A DNA stretch of 64,000 bases, from assembly GCF_036320965.1 (NCBI RefSeq), contig NC_092231.1:24923394-24987393 (forward strand). Direction: 5' to 3'. This document shows positions 17,870 through 29,289 of this stretch, one piece after another. The DNA is from Panulirus ornatus. Its lineage: Eukaryota > Arthropoda > Malacostraca > Decapoda > Palinuridae. The notes beneath the pieces were generated by a model. The model had not been told where the DNA came from and made no database searches. It was given only the letters and a program-made list of their open reading frames with translations. The position numbers and the translations under genes were made by a program. Each line of letters opens with the position of its first letter. Position 1 is the stretch's first letter.

Positions 17870-19571
17870 GCTGGTGTGTAGAGTAATAGTCTTTCACGGG
17901 AAGCTGCCTCCGTCATCTCGCACTGCAGAAGGCTGCATGACCACCATGGCGCAATAATCCGCTTCCTGTAAAGTCTGTCTGTTGCTTCCGCCTCCAGCCT
18001 GATCGCGAGGCCGTCGGTAGCGTGTCGTAGCGGCTCCCGGCGACCGAATCACTACTCACCTCCACTTGATTCTGGTCGTGTGTCCCAAGTTTTTCCTTCT
18101 GTATCACGAGAGAGACTGAAAGCAAGACTCCAGCCCTCACTGATCACTTGCATGTGAAGTAGGTTGTTCATGATTCTTCCATGACTGGTTATTACTTGAT
18201 GTTGACATACATAACGATCTAGGCAGTTAATGGTCTTGTACTCGGCATAACTAGCCAACCAGTCATCTGCTAGTTACACTCCTCAAAGAGCGTTGTTTCT
18301 TTATTTAAATTAGTACCATGAATACACTCGTCTTACAGCGTTCTGCTCAGCTTATCAGGCAAATTGTGAGTAAGCTGTTCTCACCGCGGCGCTGATGTAT
18401 GCTGGAGACTCTTCATCTACGCATTATCCTGTGTGTAGCATGCGTCATTCCTCTCCAGACACCTGCCTCATGGATTCGGTGCACACAGCACACCTGACTT
18501 GCACGCAACAGACCTTTCGACTGAATGGAAAATCATCCACTAGACATTTAGCTCCCAACGCCGACAATATCCCAAGCGCTTTCACCATTTCGGCAAAATA
18601 CGAGAGTCGCGTGGCGTGGGATGGCCGAAGCAACAAGTCGGCAGAAAGACCTCGTCGCGGCCCAGTTCTACAGGGACTTACACCCATGGAAGCCTTAGCC
18701 GTAAAGCACCTTATTGCGCAGAGTACAAGGGGGTCCTATCCTTTCCCGGTGGAGATGGGTGTAGACGCATTGGTGAAGTAATGCGGGACTTGGCCAGCAA
18801 CAGCATTTTGGAGTAGGCATGTATTCACGCGGTGGTGTCCTTGTTAGCTCTTGTGTGATTTTCAGTTACCTGGTCTCATGGGTTGGGGGGGGGACTATAT
18901 ATATTTTTCTACCCTATCTCTCTTCTCTCTCGTCCAGGAATATAGATTGTGCAGGGGGACGGATGTAGCCGTCCTCTTTGAGCCGCAATTCTTCTAATGG
19001 TAGAGTGAGAGGGAATAGAGGGGAGGTTATAGGCACGGGGAGAGCTGGATTGAGTAGCTATATGTTGATTAACCATCACGAGTTTTACGGATGGATACCC
19101 CTTTCTTTTTCTCCCATGTTCTTTGTCGCCGGGGGGTTGAAGGTGGAATGAAAATGTATTCGACAGGTTTTCTCTTTTTTTTTTTTTTTCTTTCCTTCGG
19201 CCTTAGACTAGAGGAAGTGTCTCTTATACTTTTCTTGCTCTCTGTGAGTCGATTTATTGCAACTGGAATTGAGAAACGGGAAAGGTAGCCTGAGGACCAG
19301 ACATGTGCCATCAGGCGAGTTGAGGAAGGTCAACTGACGTCATCAAAAAATACAGTTGGCGCCAGAAAGAAGGTAAGGTCCCCAGTGTGGGGATAATAGT
19401 GTCGTATGGAGGTCTTTGCAAGGATACGACTTCTTCAGTTTGGGAGGTTCGTCAATATTTGTCTTCAGGGAATGGTAACCCCTTGACCACATGTCGATAC
19501 CACTACTCGTCATCACGACCGACCGGACGACCTAACGAGGACGACTCGCTTAGCATAAGCACGACCCACTG
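17869..19571. other. relatively repeat-poor sequence
   Basis: This 1.7-kb stretch is among the least repetitive of the window and has a more balanced base composition, especially 17900-18800. No known family recognised. An open frame at 18395-18781 is listed separately. Confidence 0.4.
18395..18781 (+). CDS. unrecognised 128-codon open frame, weak candidate
   Basis: Starts at an ATG and is not built from simple repeats. The predicted product is polar, with six cysteines in the first half and LQGLTPMEALAVKHLIAQST near the end. No domain, signal peptide or membrane segment is evident. There are no clear exon signals, and a competing frame lies on the minus strand (18445-18687). It may be chance. 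Confidence 0.15.
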   Translation: MYAGDSSSTHYPVCSMRHSSPDTCLMDSVHTAHLTCTQQTFRLNGKSSTRHLAPNADNIPSAFTISAKYESRVAWDGRSNKSAERPRRGPVLQGLTPMEALAVKHLIAQSTRGSYPFPVEMGVDALVK

Positions 19572-20125
19572 AGTATGATCGTACGACCTTTGGGTGTCGT
19601 GATCAGGCCTTTTCCACAACCCGTAAGAGTCAGATCAAAGGCCAGGCCGTCGTGCTCAAGGGTCGTACCGTTGTGCCCAAGGGTCGTGCCGTCGTACCCA
19701 AGGGTCGTAACATCGTGTTCAAGCGTCGTACCGTCGTGGTCAAGAGTCGTACCGTCGTGGTCAAGGGTCGCACCGTCGTGGTCAAGGGTCATACCGTCGT
19801 GGTCAAGGGTCGTACCGTCGTGTTCAAGGGTCGCGCAATCGTGTTCAAGGGTCACACCGTCGGGGTCAAGGGCCAGACCGTCATGGTCAAGGGTCGTACC
19901 GTCGTGTTCAAGGGTCGCGCCATCGTGTTCAAGGGTCACACCGTTGGGGTCAAGGGCCAGACCGTCATGGTCAAGGGTCGTACCATCCATCGTGTTCAAG
20001 GGTCGTGCCATCGTGTTCAAGGGTCACACCGTTGGGGTCAAGGGTCAGACCGTCATGGTCAAGGGTTGTACCGTCCGTCGTGTTCAAGGGCCGTACCGTC
20101 GTGGTCAAGGGTAAGATCACGACCG
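19572..20125 (+). repeat. 21-bp minisatellite family, locus 2 (84-bp higher-order repeat)
   Basis: About 22 units of 21 bp resembling ACCGTCGTGGTCAAGG. From about 19809 four distinguishable units form an 84-bp block repeated three times (19809-19892, 19893-19976, then about 19977-20064 with a 4-bp insertion). The 5' flank (19572-19650) contains GATCAAAGGCCAGGCCG, comparable to flanks at other loci. Long open frames on both strands follow from the 3n period. Confidence 0.95.
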
Positions 20126-20662
20126 TAACCCAGGAGTGAACCATCATGCTAAACGACAGAGATTACATTTACATATGGCAGACGCTAGAATTACCTTTTG
20201 AATATATTTCATGAATATGTATGCATTTTTTAACCTATCCTCAATACCCTTCAGTGAACAGGATTCGTTCATTAACGTACGAACACATGTGCAGTTACTC
20301 TGGTGCAATAGAATATATTTATTGAAGTAGGATTATAAGTATTTATTAAATAAAAAAGTAATTATGGTTTATTACTGGATTAGGACCACAAATGTTAATT
20401 AAAAATTGCTAGCATAATTATATCTGTTTACGGCAGCCGTGGTATAAACTGCATCTGACCTTTGTAGGAAAATGCTATGCCAACTGGCAATAATAACTTG
20501 CTTGTTTAATTTACTGATCCTTCCTCGTGTGACAATAATGAAATTCAAACCTCTCTCTCTCTCTCCTCGCGAGGGATAATGCTCGAACAATACGGACGAG
20601 CTAACCTGGCCATTAATTAAGGGGGGACATGTGATGAATTATATCCCAAGATGAAAACCCCG
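20126..20662. other. unassigned AT-rich sequence
   Basis: Nothing recognised. Short CT run near 20552-20566. Confidence 0.4.
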
Positions 20663-20826
20663 GGGTGTATGTGTGTGGGGTGCAGGTGGAAGTGGAGATG
20701 TAGATGTGGAAGTGCAGGTGGAGATGTGGAGGTGGAGGTGCAGATGCATGCAGGTGGAGATGTGGAGGTGCAGGTGGATGTGAAGGTGGAGATGTGGAGG
20801 TAGAGCGATAGCTGTAGGTGGCAGTG
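20663..20826 (+). repeat. GTGGAGATGTGGAGG low-complexity repeat
   Basis: Degenerate units of 12-18 bp such as GGTGGAGATGTGGAGGTG repeated about ten times. Confidence 0.85.
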
Positions 20827-20909
20827 CAGGAAATCTTGTTGCTGTTTGATCACAATGTTCGTGTTTATGATCATCTTGATGCACATCATGATAATTTGTT
20901 AAAGCTTTA

Positions 20910-20916
<7 letters not shown>

Positions 20917-20944
<28 letters not shown>
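20917..20944. repeat. (AT)n tract
   Basis: 28 bp of AT immediately before the 5' end of an X element. Confidence 0.97.
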
Positions 20945-20949
<5 letters not shown>

Positions 20950-21043
20950 GGGGATAGGGGATTAAGAATACTTCCCACGTATTCCCTGCGTGTCGTAGAA
21001 GGCGACTAAAAGGGGAGGGAGCGGGGGGCTGGAAATCCTCCCC

Positions 21044-21080
<37 letters not shown>

Positions 21081-21197
21081 CCAAAAGAAGGAACAGAGGG
21101 GGCCAGTTGAGGATATTCCAAAAAAGGCCCAGTCCTCTTTTCTTAGCGCTACCTCGCTAACGCGGGAAATGGCGAATAGTTTAAAAGAAAGAAGAAA

Positions 21198-21199
<2 letters not shown>
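20945..21199 (+). mobile_element. X short retroelement, complete copy
   Basis: Starts with TCCCTGGGGATAGGGG and passes GTAGAAGGCGACTAAAAGGG, a T run (about 21050-21073) and TTCCAAAAGAAGGAACAG. It ends in GCGCTACCTCGCTAACGCGG, then ATGGCGAATAGTTTAAAAG. The (AT)n at 21200 is its 3' tail. The last 45 bp resemble the LINE A tail. There are no A and B boxes, so it is not obviously tRNA derived. Confidence 0.9.

Positions 21200-21268
<69 letters not shown>
21200..21268. repeat. (AT)n, 3' tail of X
   Basis: About 69 bp of AT joining one X copy to the head of the next. Confidence 0.97.
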
Positions 21269-21270
<2 letters not shown>

Positions 21271-21318
21271 CCCTGGGGATAGGGGAGAAAGAATGCTTCC
21301 CACGTATTCCCTGCGTGA
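21269..21318 (+). mobile_element. X element, 5' head only
   Basis: TATCCCTGGGGATAGGGG to CACGTATTCCCTGCGTG, matching the first 50 bp of X, then breaks off into a SINE-1-like sequence. Confidence 0.85.
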
Positions 21319-21334
21319 TGGGAAATGACCGGTG

Positions 21335-21489
21335 TAGATCCCGATGCTCACCAACGTGAGACAAAGGATCTTCAAGTACATAGTATTCGAATAGTCTTTT
21401 CCCTATTAGGGGCGATCATAGCCTCGCGGTAGCGCTCCCGCCTGTTGTGCAGGGGTCCCGGGTTCGATCCTGGCTGTTGGAGGTTTGTA

Positions 21490-21491
<2 letters not shown>
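21335..21491 (+). mobile_element. SINE-1 (tRNA-derived)
   Basis: Upstream module GATGCTCACCAACGTGAG and ATAGTATTCGAATAGTC matches 49307-49380. The tRNA-like part has an A-box-like TAGCCTCGCGGTAGCGCTCC and a B-box GGTTCGATCCTGG. It ends in GTTGGAGGTTTGTATGAT, followed by AT repeats. Confidence 0.8.

Positions 21492-21555
<64 letters not shown>
21492..21555. repeat. (AT)n, tail of SINE-1
   Basis: About 64 bp of AT following the SINE-1 3' end. Confidence 0.97.
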
Positions 21556-21564
<9 letters not shown>

Positions 21565-21819
21565 AGCTCTTTACCACTGTACCCCTAAAATCGACCCCTG
21601 GACCATCTTTGTGGCAGCCGGGTAGCCAAACCCCCAGGCCATGATTAGCTTACAACAGCATCTTCTCCGTAACCTCTCGGTGATTCACGTACCTCGCTGA
21701 TGTGTCACGCATCCTTTACCAGGTGGACATACTGCTGCTCACGCTCTGGTTAAGGAAGGAAGGCTTTTTAATCGACTCCCGGGGCACTACGGTAATGTGT
21801 ATGGGTATGTGGATAGGAG

Positions 21820-21909
21820 CTCTGCATTACATATGGACAGCTAGAGAATGGATGTGAGCGGATACGGCCTTTCTTCGCCCGGCGCTACTTGGCTAACGAG
21901 GAAAACGGC

Positions 21910-21914
<5 letters not shown>
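21820..21914 (+). mobile_element. LINE A 3'-UTR fragment, older type
   Basis: ACAGCTAGAGAATGGATGTG, GCGGATACGGCCTTTCTTCG and GGCGCTACTTGGCTAACGAG match the 3' UTR of the older LINE A copies. A GA array follows instead of AT. Confidence 0.8.

Positions 21915-21974
<60 letters not shown>
21915..21974. repeat. (GA)n microsatellite
   Basis: About 60 bp of GA at the 3' end of a LINE A remnant. Confidence 0.98.
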
Positions 21975-21978
<4 letters not shown>

Positions 21979-22734
21979 ATTTTTTTGTACGTATAGAACC
22001 GGTTTTGTGATTTGAGAAATACATAGAACTGATTTTGCAATGGTATGGATATCTGGTTCTCTGATTCTTCTGATCTATAAAACTTCCTATATGTATATTC
22101 GAAGTTCATTCTGTCTGTATAGAACAGATTCTAAACTTAGTGGCTATAAGGCTTTACTAGTATAGAATAGCAGTGTTATAACTACTGTAGTGTTCCATCT
22201 GAAATATATGCCTGTGGTTTTGATGATTTTTTCAACATCTCACGTTTTACACATTAGCTGATCGTAGCTGGGTGTTTTATGCTGGAGTCTGTACCTGTTT
22301 ACTTCTATCTTGTTTTATTGTGGCGCTGTTTATAACAGCATTGTGCATCGTTTGTATTATTCATCATAGCTATTTATAGCTTCACTAATTAGGGTATATA
22401 TCAGTAACTTAGTTTTTTTTCTTTATTCATGAATGTCTGTTTAGCATTCTTACTAATTAAAACATTTTATTGCAGTCACGTCTAATTATCATGTTTTGTG
22501 TAATTTCACAGATTATAACAAATCTCGGGTAATTTTAACTTTTAACGGCTAATCATAAATTTTCTCCTTCTCGCTGTCCCTAATCTTTGTAATTATAGTG
22601 GCCCATTACTTCACTGTCACAAGTTAAAGCATCTTCAAGGAGAATCGGGCCCTCATTTGCATATTCTTATGGAATATTTAAAATTCTTGGGGCGATTCGC
22701 TATAACGGGAATGTTCAGACTTAACCCTTCGAGG
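21975..22734. other. unassigned AT-rich sequence
   Basis: No gene or element recognised. Confidence 0.4.
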
Positions 22735-23045
22735 ATGATGGTACGACCTTTGAGCACGAAGGTACGACCCCTTAGGGCATAGTGGCCCGGCCGTTGACCT
22801 GACCCCGAAGGGGACGGGTCAGAGTGCAGGTCATTTGACTCAAGGGTCGTACCGTCGTATTCACAGGGTCGTACCGTTGTGTCAAGGGTCTTACCGTCGT
22901 ATTCACAGGGTCGTACCGTTGTGTCAAGGGTCGTATCGACGTATTTATTGGGTCATACCGTTGTGTCAAGGGTTGTACCGTCTTCTTCATAGAGTCGTTC
23001 CGTTATTTCAAGGTTCGTACCATCGTACGTAAGTGTCATCCTCTT
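22735..23045 (+). repeat. 21-bp minisatellite family, locus 3 (42-bp dimer)
   Basis: Alternating 22-bp (ACCGTCGTATTCACAGG) and 20-bp (ACCGTTGTGTCAAGG) units make a 42-bp dimer, three to four times, decaying to the right. The 5' flank CGACCCCTTAGGGCA and GGTCAGAGTGCAGGTCATTT resembles the flanks at loci 4 and 5. Confidence 0.92.
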
Positions 23046-23365
23046 AGTGGCTCCTGTCTGTACTAAAAGCTGCGATGAATATCTGTTAGTATGACCAGTT
23101 GGATGGTATCAGCAGGTTGGCCAAAGCATAGACACCTCGGCTTCGACGGGACAGCCACGAGATAGCTATATGAGGTGTGCGACAAGAGTGGCGTTTAAAA
23201 GCTGATGTAAAAGTGTTAACTGCGAAAAGTCAGTTTTATTTAACGAAGAACATGCAGGGCCGGCCACAGTCTGTAGGAGCCATAACTACGCTGCTTTAGA
23301 GAACCTGATCTACGAAACCCACGACCCCAAGTGATCATACTGTTGTGGTTATGGAAGGCGAACGG
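23046..23365. other. unassigned sequence
   Basis: Nothing recognised. Confidence 0.4.
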
Positions 23366-23656
23366 TTACATCCCTAAGAGATGCAGACCTTCCCTTCTCT
23401 CCGCAACACTTGCTGTTATCTTCCCTACCTCTCCATTCATAAACACATTAAGAAGCCATAGTGACATCACACACCCCTGACGCAAACTCACCCTCTCTAG
23501 GAACCACTCTCCTTCCTCTCTCCTACTCACACACGCGCGATGCTTTCTTAAAAGGGAACTCGTCACTGCTTCAAGTAGTTTTATCGTCACCCTTTTCAGT
23601 TTCTCCCTACATGATCTCCCATTACCTCTAGTAAGCCACTGTATGAAGGTCCACAC
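23366..23656 (-). pseudogene. ancient LINE A-like RT fragment
   Basis: The minus-strand frame contains KLLEAVTSSLLRKHRACVS, then LRQGCVMSLWLLNVFMNGEV, aligning with KLLEAVKSFYRGCKACVRV and LRQGCVMSPWLFNLFMDGVV of the young copy. Divergence is high and the catalytic FADD region is absent, so this is an old fragment. Confidence 0.75.
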
Positions 23657-23929
23657 AGTCGCATCACATCACTCTGACACTACGGTAGTAATAACAGACA
23701 CGTAATACTATATTACAGAAGCGGAACAGTGGCTCACCCAGAAAAGAATGTCCGCGTCTACGTAGATCTATTTAATCACTCTTTTTACCTCAGACAGAAA
23801 TGAATCCAGCCTACAACCACCAGTTATCTCATATGGACAATCTTTCCCCCTGAACAAAACAGCTATTATGATGCTCATCACTTATGATACGCGCGACATT
23901 CAATAACTGCTCCAAAAAACATCAGCCCA

Positions 23930-24660
23930 TAAACAATACACGCACTGTCTTCAGAACGCTGTTACCATATTTGAATAAGGAAGGAATCCCTTAGCATCCT
24001 CTTTAAACAATTCATCCGCTCCTACGCCTCACCTGCCTGTTGCCTAGTTACCACAGACACTCAGCATCGATACAATGATGCAAACATCATCTTAGCACAG
24101 TCCCGCCTCTTCATGACCAGTTCTCAGTTCCTCGCTGCAGCATAAGGCTCTTCCCATCCAAACCACTCCGTAAGTAACCTGCAACCCCTCAGTAGAAATA
24201 GAAAGCTTACTCCAGCCCCATACTTCAGCAACCTCCACTCCCTTATCCCCTAACCCCCAGCAGACACAACACTGATGAAATACATATACACTGAAATGAC
24301 CCTACAGGCAATAAGCATCCCCCTCCTCGTTATCCGGTCTTAATCACCACCCAGTCAAACGTACACGCCAACTGGGACCACACTTCCCAGACATACACGA
24401 GCCTCACTTTCTGGTCAGTGCTTGAAATATCACCTATCTCTACGACTTTTTAAACGTCGATTCATCCTAACTCGAGACCCTTCCCGCCCACGATGCACTT
24501 AACTCAGTAAAGACACCGAATACTTGCTGCTCAGTTGCCCTACACTCTCCCCACATAGACGCGTACGCGTCACTACACTTTGCGACCGAAAATCCCATCC
24601 GGTGGACGTGGCTGGCTTCTTGAACGCTGCGGGAGCTCAATAGAGGGACTCCTGGAACAG
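23930..24660 (+). pseudogene. Jockey-like LINE, C-terminal remnant
   Basis: Read in shifting frames, the plus strand shows LKQFIRSYASPA (about 24003-24038) and SSQFLAAA (24118-24141). There is also a Cys/His cluster with DTEYLLLSCPTLSPHR (about 24510-24560) and HPVDVAGFLNAAGA (about 24598-24638). This order matches the end of Jockey-clade RT proteins: the thumb, a CxxC-type region, then a final VDVAGFL-like segment. Several stops and frameshifts. It ends just before an AT tract. Confidence 0.7.
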
Positions 24661-24665
24661 AAATC

Positions 24666-24689
24666 ATATATATATATATATATATATAT
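24666..24689. repeat. (AT)n tract between two LINE fragments
   Basis: 24 bp of AT between the Jockey-like 3' end and a 5'-truncated LINE A. Confidence 0.97.
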
Positions 24690-25869
24690 GAGTTTGGTAA
24701 AGTGTGTGAAAGAAGAAAGTTAAGAGTAAATGTGAATAAGAGCAAGGTTATTAGGTACAGTAGGGTTCAGGGTCAAGTCAGTTGGGAGGTAAGTTTGAAT
24801 GGAGAAAAACTGGAGGAAGTAAAGTGTTTTAGATATCTGGGAGTGGATCTGGCAGCGGATGGAACCATGGAAGTGGAAGTGAATCATAGGGTGGGGGAGG
24901 GGGCGAAAATCCTGTGAGCCTTGAAGAATGTGTGGAAGTCGAGAACATTATCTTGGAAAGCAAAAATGGGTATGCTTGAAGGAATAGTGGTTTCAACAAT
25001 GTTGTATGGTTGCGAGGCGTGGGCTATGGATAGAGTAGTGCGCAGGAGGGTGGATGTGCTGGAAATGAGATGTTTGAGGACAATATGTGGTGTGAGGTGG
25101 TTTGATCGAGTAAGTAATGTAAGGGTAAGAGAGATGTGTGGAAATAAAAAGAGCGTGGTTGAGAGAGCAGAAGAGGGTGTTTTGAAATGGTTTGGGCACA
25201 TAGAGAGAATGAGTGAGGAAAGATTGACCAAGAAGATATATGTGTCGGAGGTGGAGGGAACGAGGAGAAGTGGGAGACCAAATTGGAGGTGGAAAGATGG
25301 AGTGAAAAAGATTTTGAGTGATCGGAGTGTGAACATGCAGGAGGGTGAAAGGCGGGCAAGGAATAGAGTGAATTGGATCGATGTGGTATACCGGGGTCGA
25401 CGTGCTGTCAATGAATTGAATTAGGGCATGTGAAGCGTCTGGGGTAAACCATGGAAAGTTGTGTGGGGCCTGGATTTGGAAAGGGAGCTGTGGTTTCGGG
25501 CATTATTGCATGACAGCTTGAGAATGATTGTGAACGAATGGGGCCTTTGTTGTCTTTTCCTAGCGCTACCTCGCACACATGAGGGGGGAGGGGGATGTTA
25601 TTCCATGTGTGGCGAGGTGGCGATGGGAATGAATAAAGGCAGACAGTGTGAATTGTGTGCATGTGTATATATGTATATGTCTGTGTGTGTATATATATGT
25701 GTACATTGAGATGTATGGGTGTATATATTTGCGTAAGGGGACGTGTATGTATATACATGTGTATGGGGGTGGGTTGGGCCATTTCTTTCGTCTGTTTCCT
25801 TGCGCTACCTCGCAAACGCGGGACACAGTGACAAAGCAAAATAAATATAATAAATAAATAAATAAATAA

Positions 25870-25870
<1 letters not shown>
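24690..25870 (+). pseudogene. LINE A, 5' truncated, one premature stop
   Basis: Begins just after the FADD motif (EFGKVCERRKLRVNVNKSKV) and continues in one frame to 25424. A single TGA at 24915-24917 replaces a GGG codon found in the young copies. WFDRVSNVRVREMCGNKKS, GHIERMSEERLTKKIY and GRPNWRWKDGVKKIL are intact. The frame ends RGRRAVNELN, longer than in the young copies. The 3' UTR is long (25425-25850): an older-type segment with a first GCGCTACCTCGC tail, then about 290 bp leading to a second GCGCTACCTCGCAAACGCGG tail. Confidence 0.88.

Positions 25871-25947
<77 letters not shown>
25850..25947. repeat. (AAAT)n-(AT)n, 3' tail of LINE A
   Basis: Five to six AAAT units followed by about 75 bp of AT. 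Confidence 0.97.
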
Positions 25948-25959
<12 letters not shown>

Positions 25960-26919
25960 CTAATTTCCATCCTGTCTCCCTTACGAAGCTTTTCCATCTG
26001 TGTTTTCTATGCCACCATAACTTAGGTAGCACTCCACTAGTGCCACGAGACCCTCTCAACCATTCTTGTAATGCTTCCTCTTGTGTATCGACTCTCAGAC
26101 GCTGTATCGACAGCCACAGTAGACATGTATATCACTAGATAACCAGCCGTATCACACACGCTCGTCCCATATTGTTTCCTTTCTGTTTGTTTTTCGTGGG
26201 ATCTGAATTATGGTTTGCTAGAATGGCCCAGAAATGCTCAAGTTTCTTGCTGAAAGTTGTAAAGCTTTATTCTTAGAATAGCTTTGTCTATATTTTGGTG
26301 CGTGCTGAAGGCAACAAGATTCAAACATGAATCTCGAATCTCCCCCCTATTCAACACAATAGCCTATATGAATTCAGTGCCAAACTGCTGCTTTCGGTAT
26401 CAAGGAAGTCTATACTTATTTAGAGTATCTTCAATTCTTCATATAATTTTGATTTTAATTTCTTTAATCCGAAAAAAAAATTACTCATCAGGACTAGATG
26501 TTACGTCATTCAATCCGCCTAACCAGCGAAGGATGAACGCCATCTGAAAACAACGGGTTAGAATTACGTTCATTCTCCATGATCGGTTTCCTGGAGTGTT
26601 CAACAACAAATCAAAACGGACTAACAGGTATTGGGAGGAAGGGAGTGAGTTTACATTGGATGCCTCATGGACGTAACCGACAGACAGGCGAGGCTTGAGC
26701 TACGCTAGAAACACACTGGTGTTGCCATACCGCTATCAATACACAAGCACGGTTGGGCTATAATAACTACCGCTCTAATAACCAATTAAACTCTTGAATT
26801 AGCGGCTTAGAGCATTGTGAAGGAGGATTCTCCTCTCCACCCCTCTCCTGCTGCTGCCGCTGAGCTAACGCTTCTGTGTGACGTCAATGCAACTTGTGAT
26901 GTGTTATTACCATCACCAC
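25948..26919. other. unassigned sequence
   Basis: Starts with a short GA run. No gene or element recognised. Confidence 0.4.
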
Positions 26920-27312
26920 AGCTGCTTTCCCAATGTACCATCACTAGAGCTGGTGTGTTACGGTGTTGCCGTCACTACAGCTGGTGTATTACGGTGTGCC
27001 GTCATTACAGCTGGTGTTACAGGTGTTGTGGTATAATGGTGCCATCACTACAGCTGGTGTATTACAGTGTAGCCGTCAAACAGCGGGAGTGTTGCATTGT
27101 CCCGTCACTACAGCTGGTGTGTTAGTGTTGCCGTCACTACAGCTGGTGTGTTACAGTGTGCGTTCACTGCATCTGGTGTGTTGCAGTCTGCCTTCAGTAC
27201 ACAGATGTTGTGTTATGATGTCATCACTGCAGGTGCTATTACAGTGTGTCATAAGTACAGTCGCTGTGTTACGGTGTTGCCATCAATGTAACAGATATGT
27301 TACACGTTGCCA
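26920..27312 (+). repeat. degenerate minisatellite, about 31-bp unit
   Basis: GCCGTCACTACAGCTGGTGT recurs about eleven times with links such as GTTACGGTGTT. Spacing varies because of small indels. Overlapping frames at 26817-27125, 26963-27322 and 27097-27291 are products of the repeat. Confidence 0.9.
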
Positions 27313-29289
27313 TCACAACTGAAATCGACTGAAATCACTGGGCGTCCCACCACCGCTTGAGTTCAGGAATGTATATTTCATCCTCATTCAACCCAAGCTC
27401 ACCCACGCTTCCCCTGCCTGGTCCTCCTCACTAACAGCCACACAGAGGCACCAGCTAAAAGAGTGCGGAGAAGTGCATGTTGTATCATCCTGGTCCCTTC
27501 TTACACCATATACCAAGAAGAGGCCGTCATACCGCCGAACCAAGCCACCATCTCCGACCGACGCTTTGCTGGTCGGTCGTACGACAGATTGGCAATAAAC
27601 TGCTGATACCCCCAACCCCACCCCAACCAGGCGCCCCTTCACCACAATCGACTTGTTCCAATCAGAGCTCGTACTGACAGATTTAAGAACAGACTAATAC
27701 TTACCATTGGGAACTTCATAAACACTCCATGAAGAATGCAAGTGAATAGCCCAGGTTCCTCTTAGGCTGTATGGTATGTCAGGGATTGTATTACTGTAAA
27801 TATTCATCATGTAATGTCAGTCAAGTTCATCATGTATATACCACGCCATTTACTCTGTGACCATCTCTCTATATCTTGCTATCCTAGCTATCAAAATGGA
27901 CCTCACCCATGTACTTGTCCAGAGTATTGAAAGATTCAGCTCACCTTAATCTTAAGCTCTTGTATGATTAGTTAACTAGTGGCTATCATGACTTCCCATT
28001 TCTGTAATATTTGTAACACCTCATCTATTTATTTGCAGCCCAATGGTAGCCTAAATTCAATACACCGTTCTGAATATATGTCAACACACGTATTCGTGTT
28101 TACATAACGTATAATCGTGAAACTATATCCATATTGGCAACATAAGATACAGGCTGATTAACGAACGTGTTATTTGATAAGCCTGTTTCGTCTTATTCAG
28201 TAAGCCTATTTCAGCCCATTAAGTGCGTCTTATTTCGCTAAACTTTGTGACGCGTGTACACTGGGTCACCAGAACTGGAACCTTAGATCAAAGAGGGTCA
28301 GAGGTCGCGAGTTTGACATCAACAGTGGTCAAAGGTCATTTGAATCCCTACGGTAAATATCCAAGGCTGGGATTGGGAAATGAAAACATAAATATTACAC
28401 TAATTGTAAGTCTTGTGTATCAGTACTATTCATATTATGTTGTTCGTGAGTTTTTTTGCTTCAAGGTTTACTAATTGGAACACTTTTTTTTTTAGCAATG
28501 CATCTGGGTAAACCATACGTGGCTAAAGGGTTGATGACCCCGATAGTGGGTAGACCTGAAGCCCAAACAACAGACCAAAAGTTCGCCAGACTCCCATGAT
28601 CTCCTATATTGTATAATGTCTCGCCGGCAACTGACATACACGGACGAACTTTATTTCAAATTACAAATCGTTAACATGGTTGAGAGAATTTTTACATCTT
28701 TGGTAAGAAAATCACAATTACGAATTAAAACTGCTTACAAATAGTTGAGGCATCCAACAAATTGATAATTACCTGAGTGGAATAGATATAATTACACGGA
28801 AAATACCTAAAAAATAATGAGCTGTCAGTAACAGAAAACGGTGTTTTATTATGAGGGACTAGAGTAATAAGGGTTGTATTACCGTGCATAAGGCACAGGC
28901 GTGTTATTACAATTTAGTTCAGGTTTGGATTGTTTAATATGTCGAGATTATAATATTCTGATGTCCAGTTCACTACTACCAGTGTCTTTTATTGAAAAGA
29001 CAGAAATTGATGTTTAGTGATATTGGTGGTAATGTTTTCTAAATAAGGACTGTGGTGAATTTTTCTTGGGATGGTCTGATTTGAGGGATGCTCACTCACT
29101 CTAACTTTGAAATTGTCCGGTAGTACTGCTACCAGTGTACCTGTCTGTACCGTCAGAATATTTGGATTTTCAAACAGCATTAGAAATGAGCTCCTTGGGC
29201 ACTGGGAGTATATTTCTGATTAAAAAAAAAAAAGCTTATTTTATGATTTTGTGAATATGATTGTAAATGTAATATGTGGATAACACTGT
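27313..29289. other. unassigned sequence, 2 kb
   Basis: Repeat-poor and AT-rich. No gene or retroelement recognised. The frames at 27477-27677 and 28223-28474 have no motif. Confidence 0.4.
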
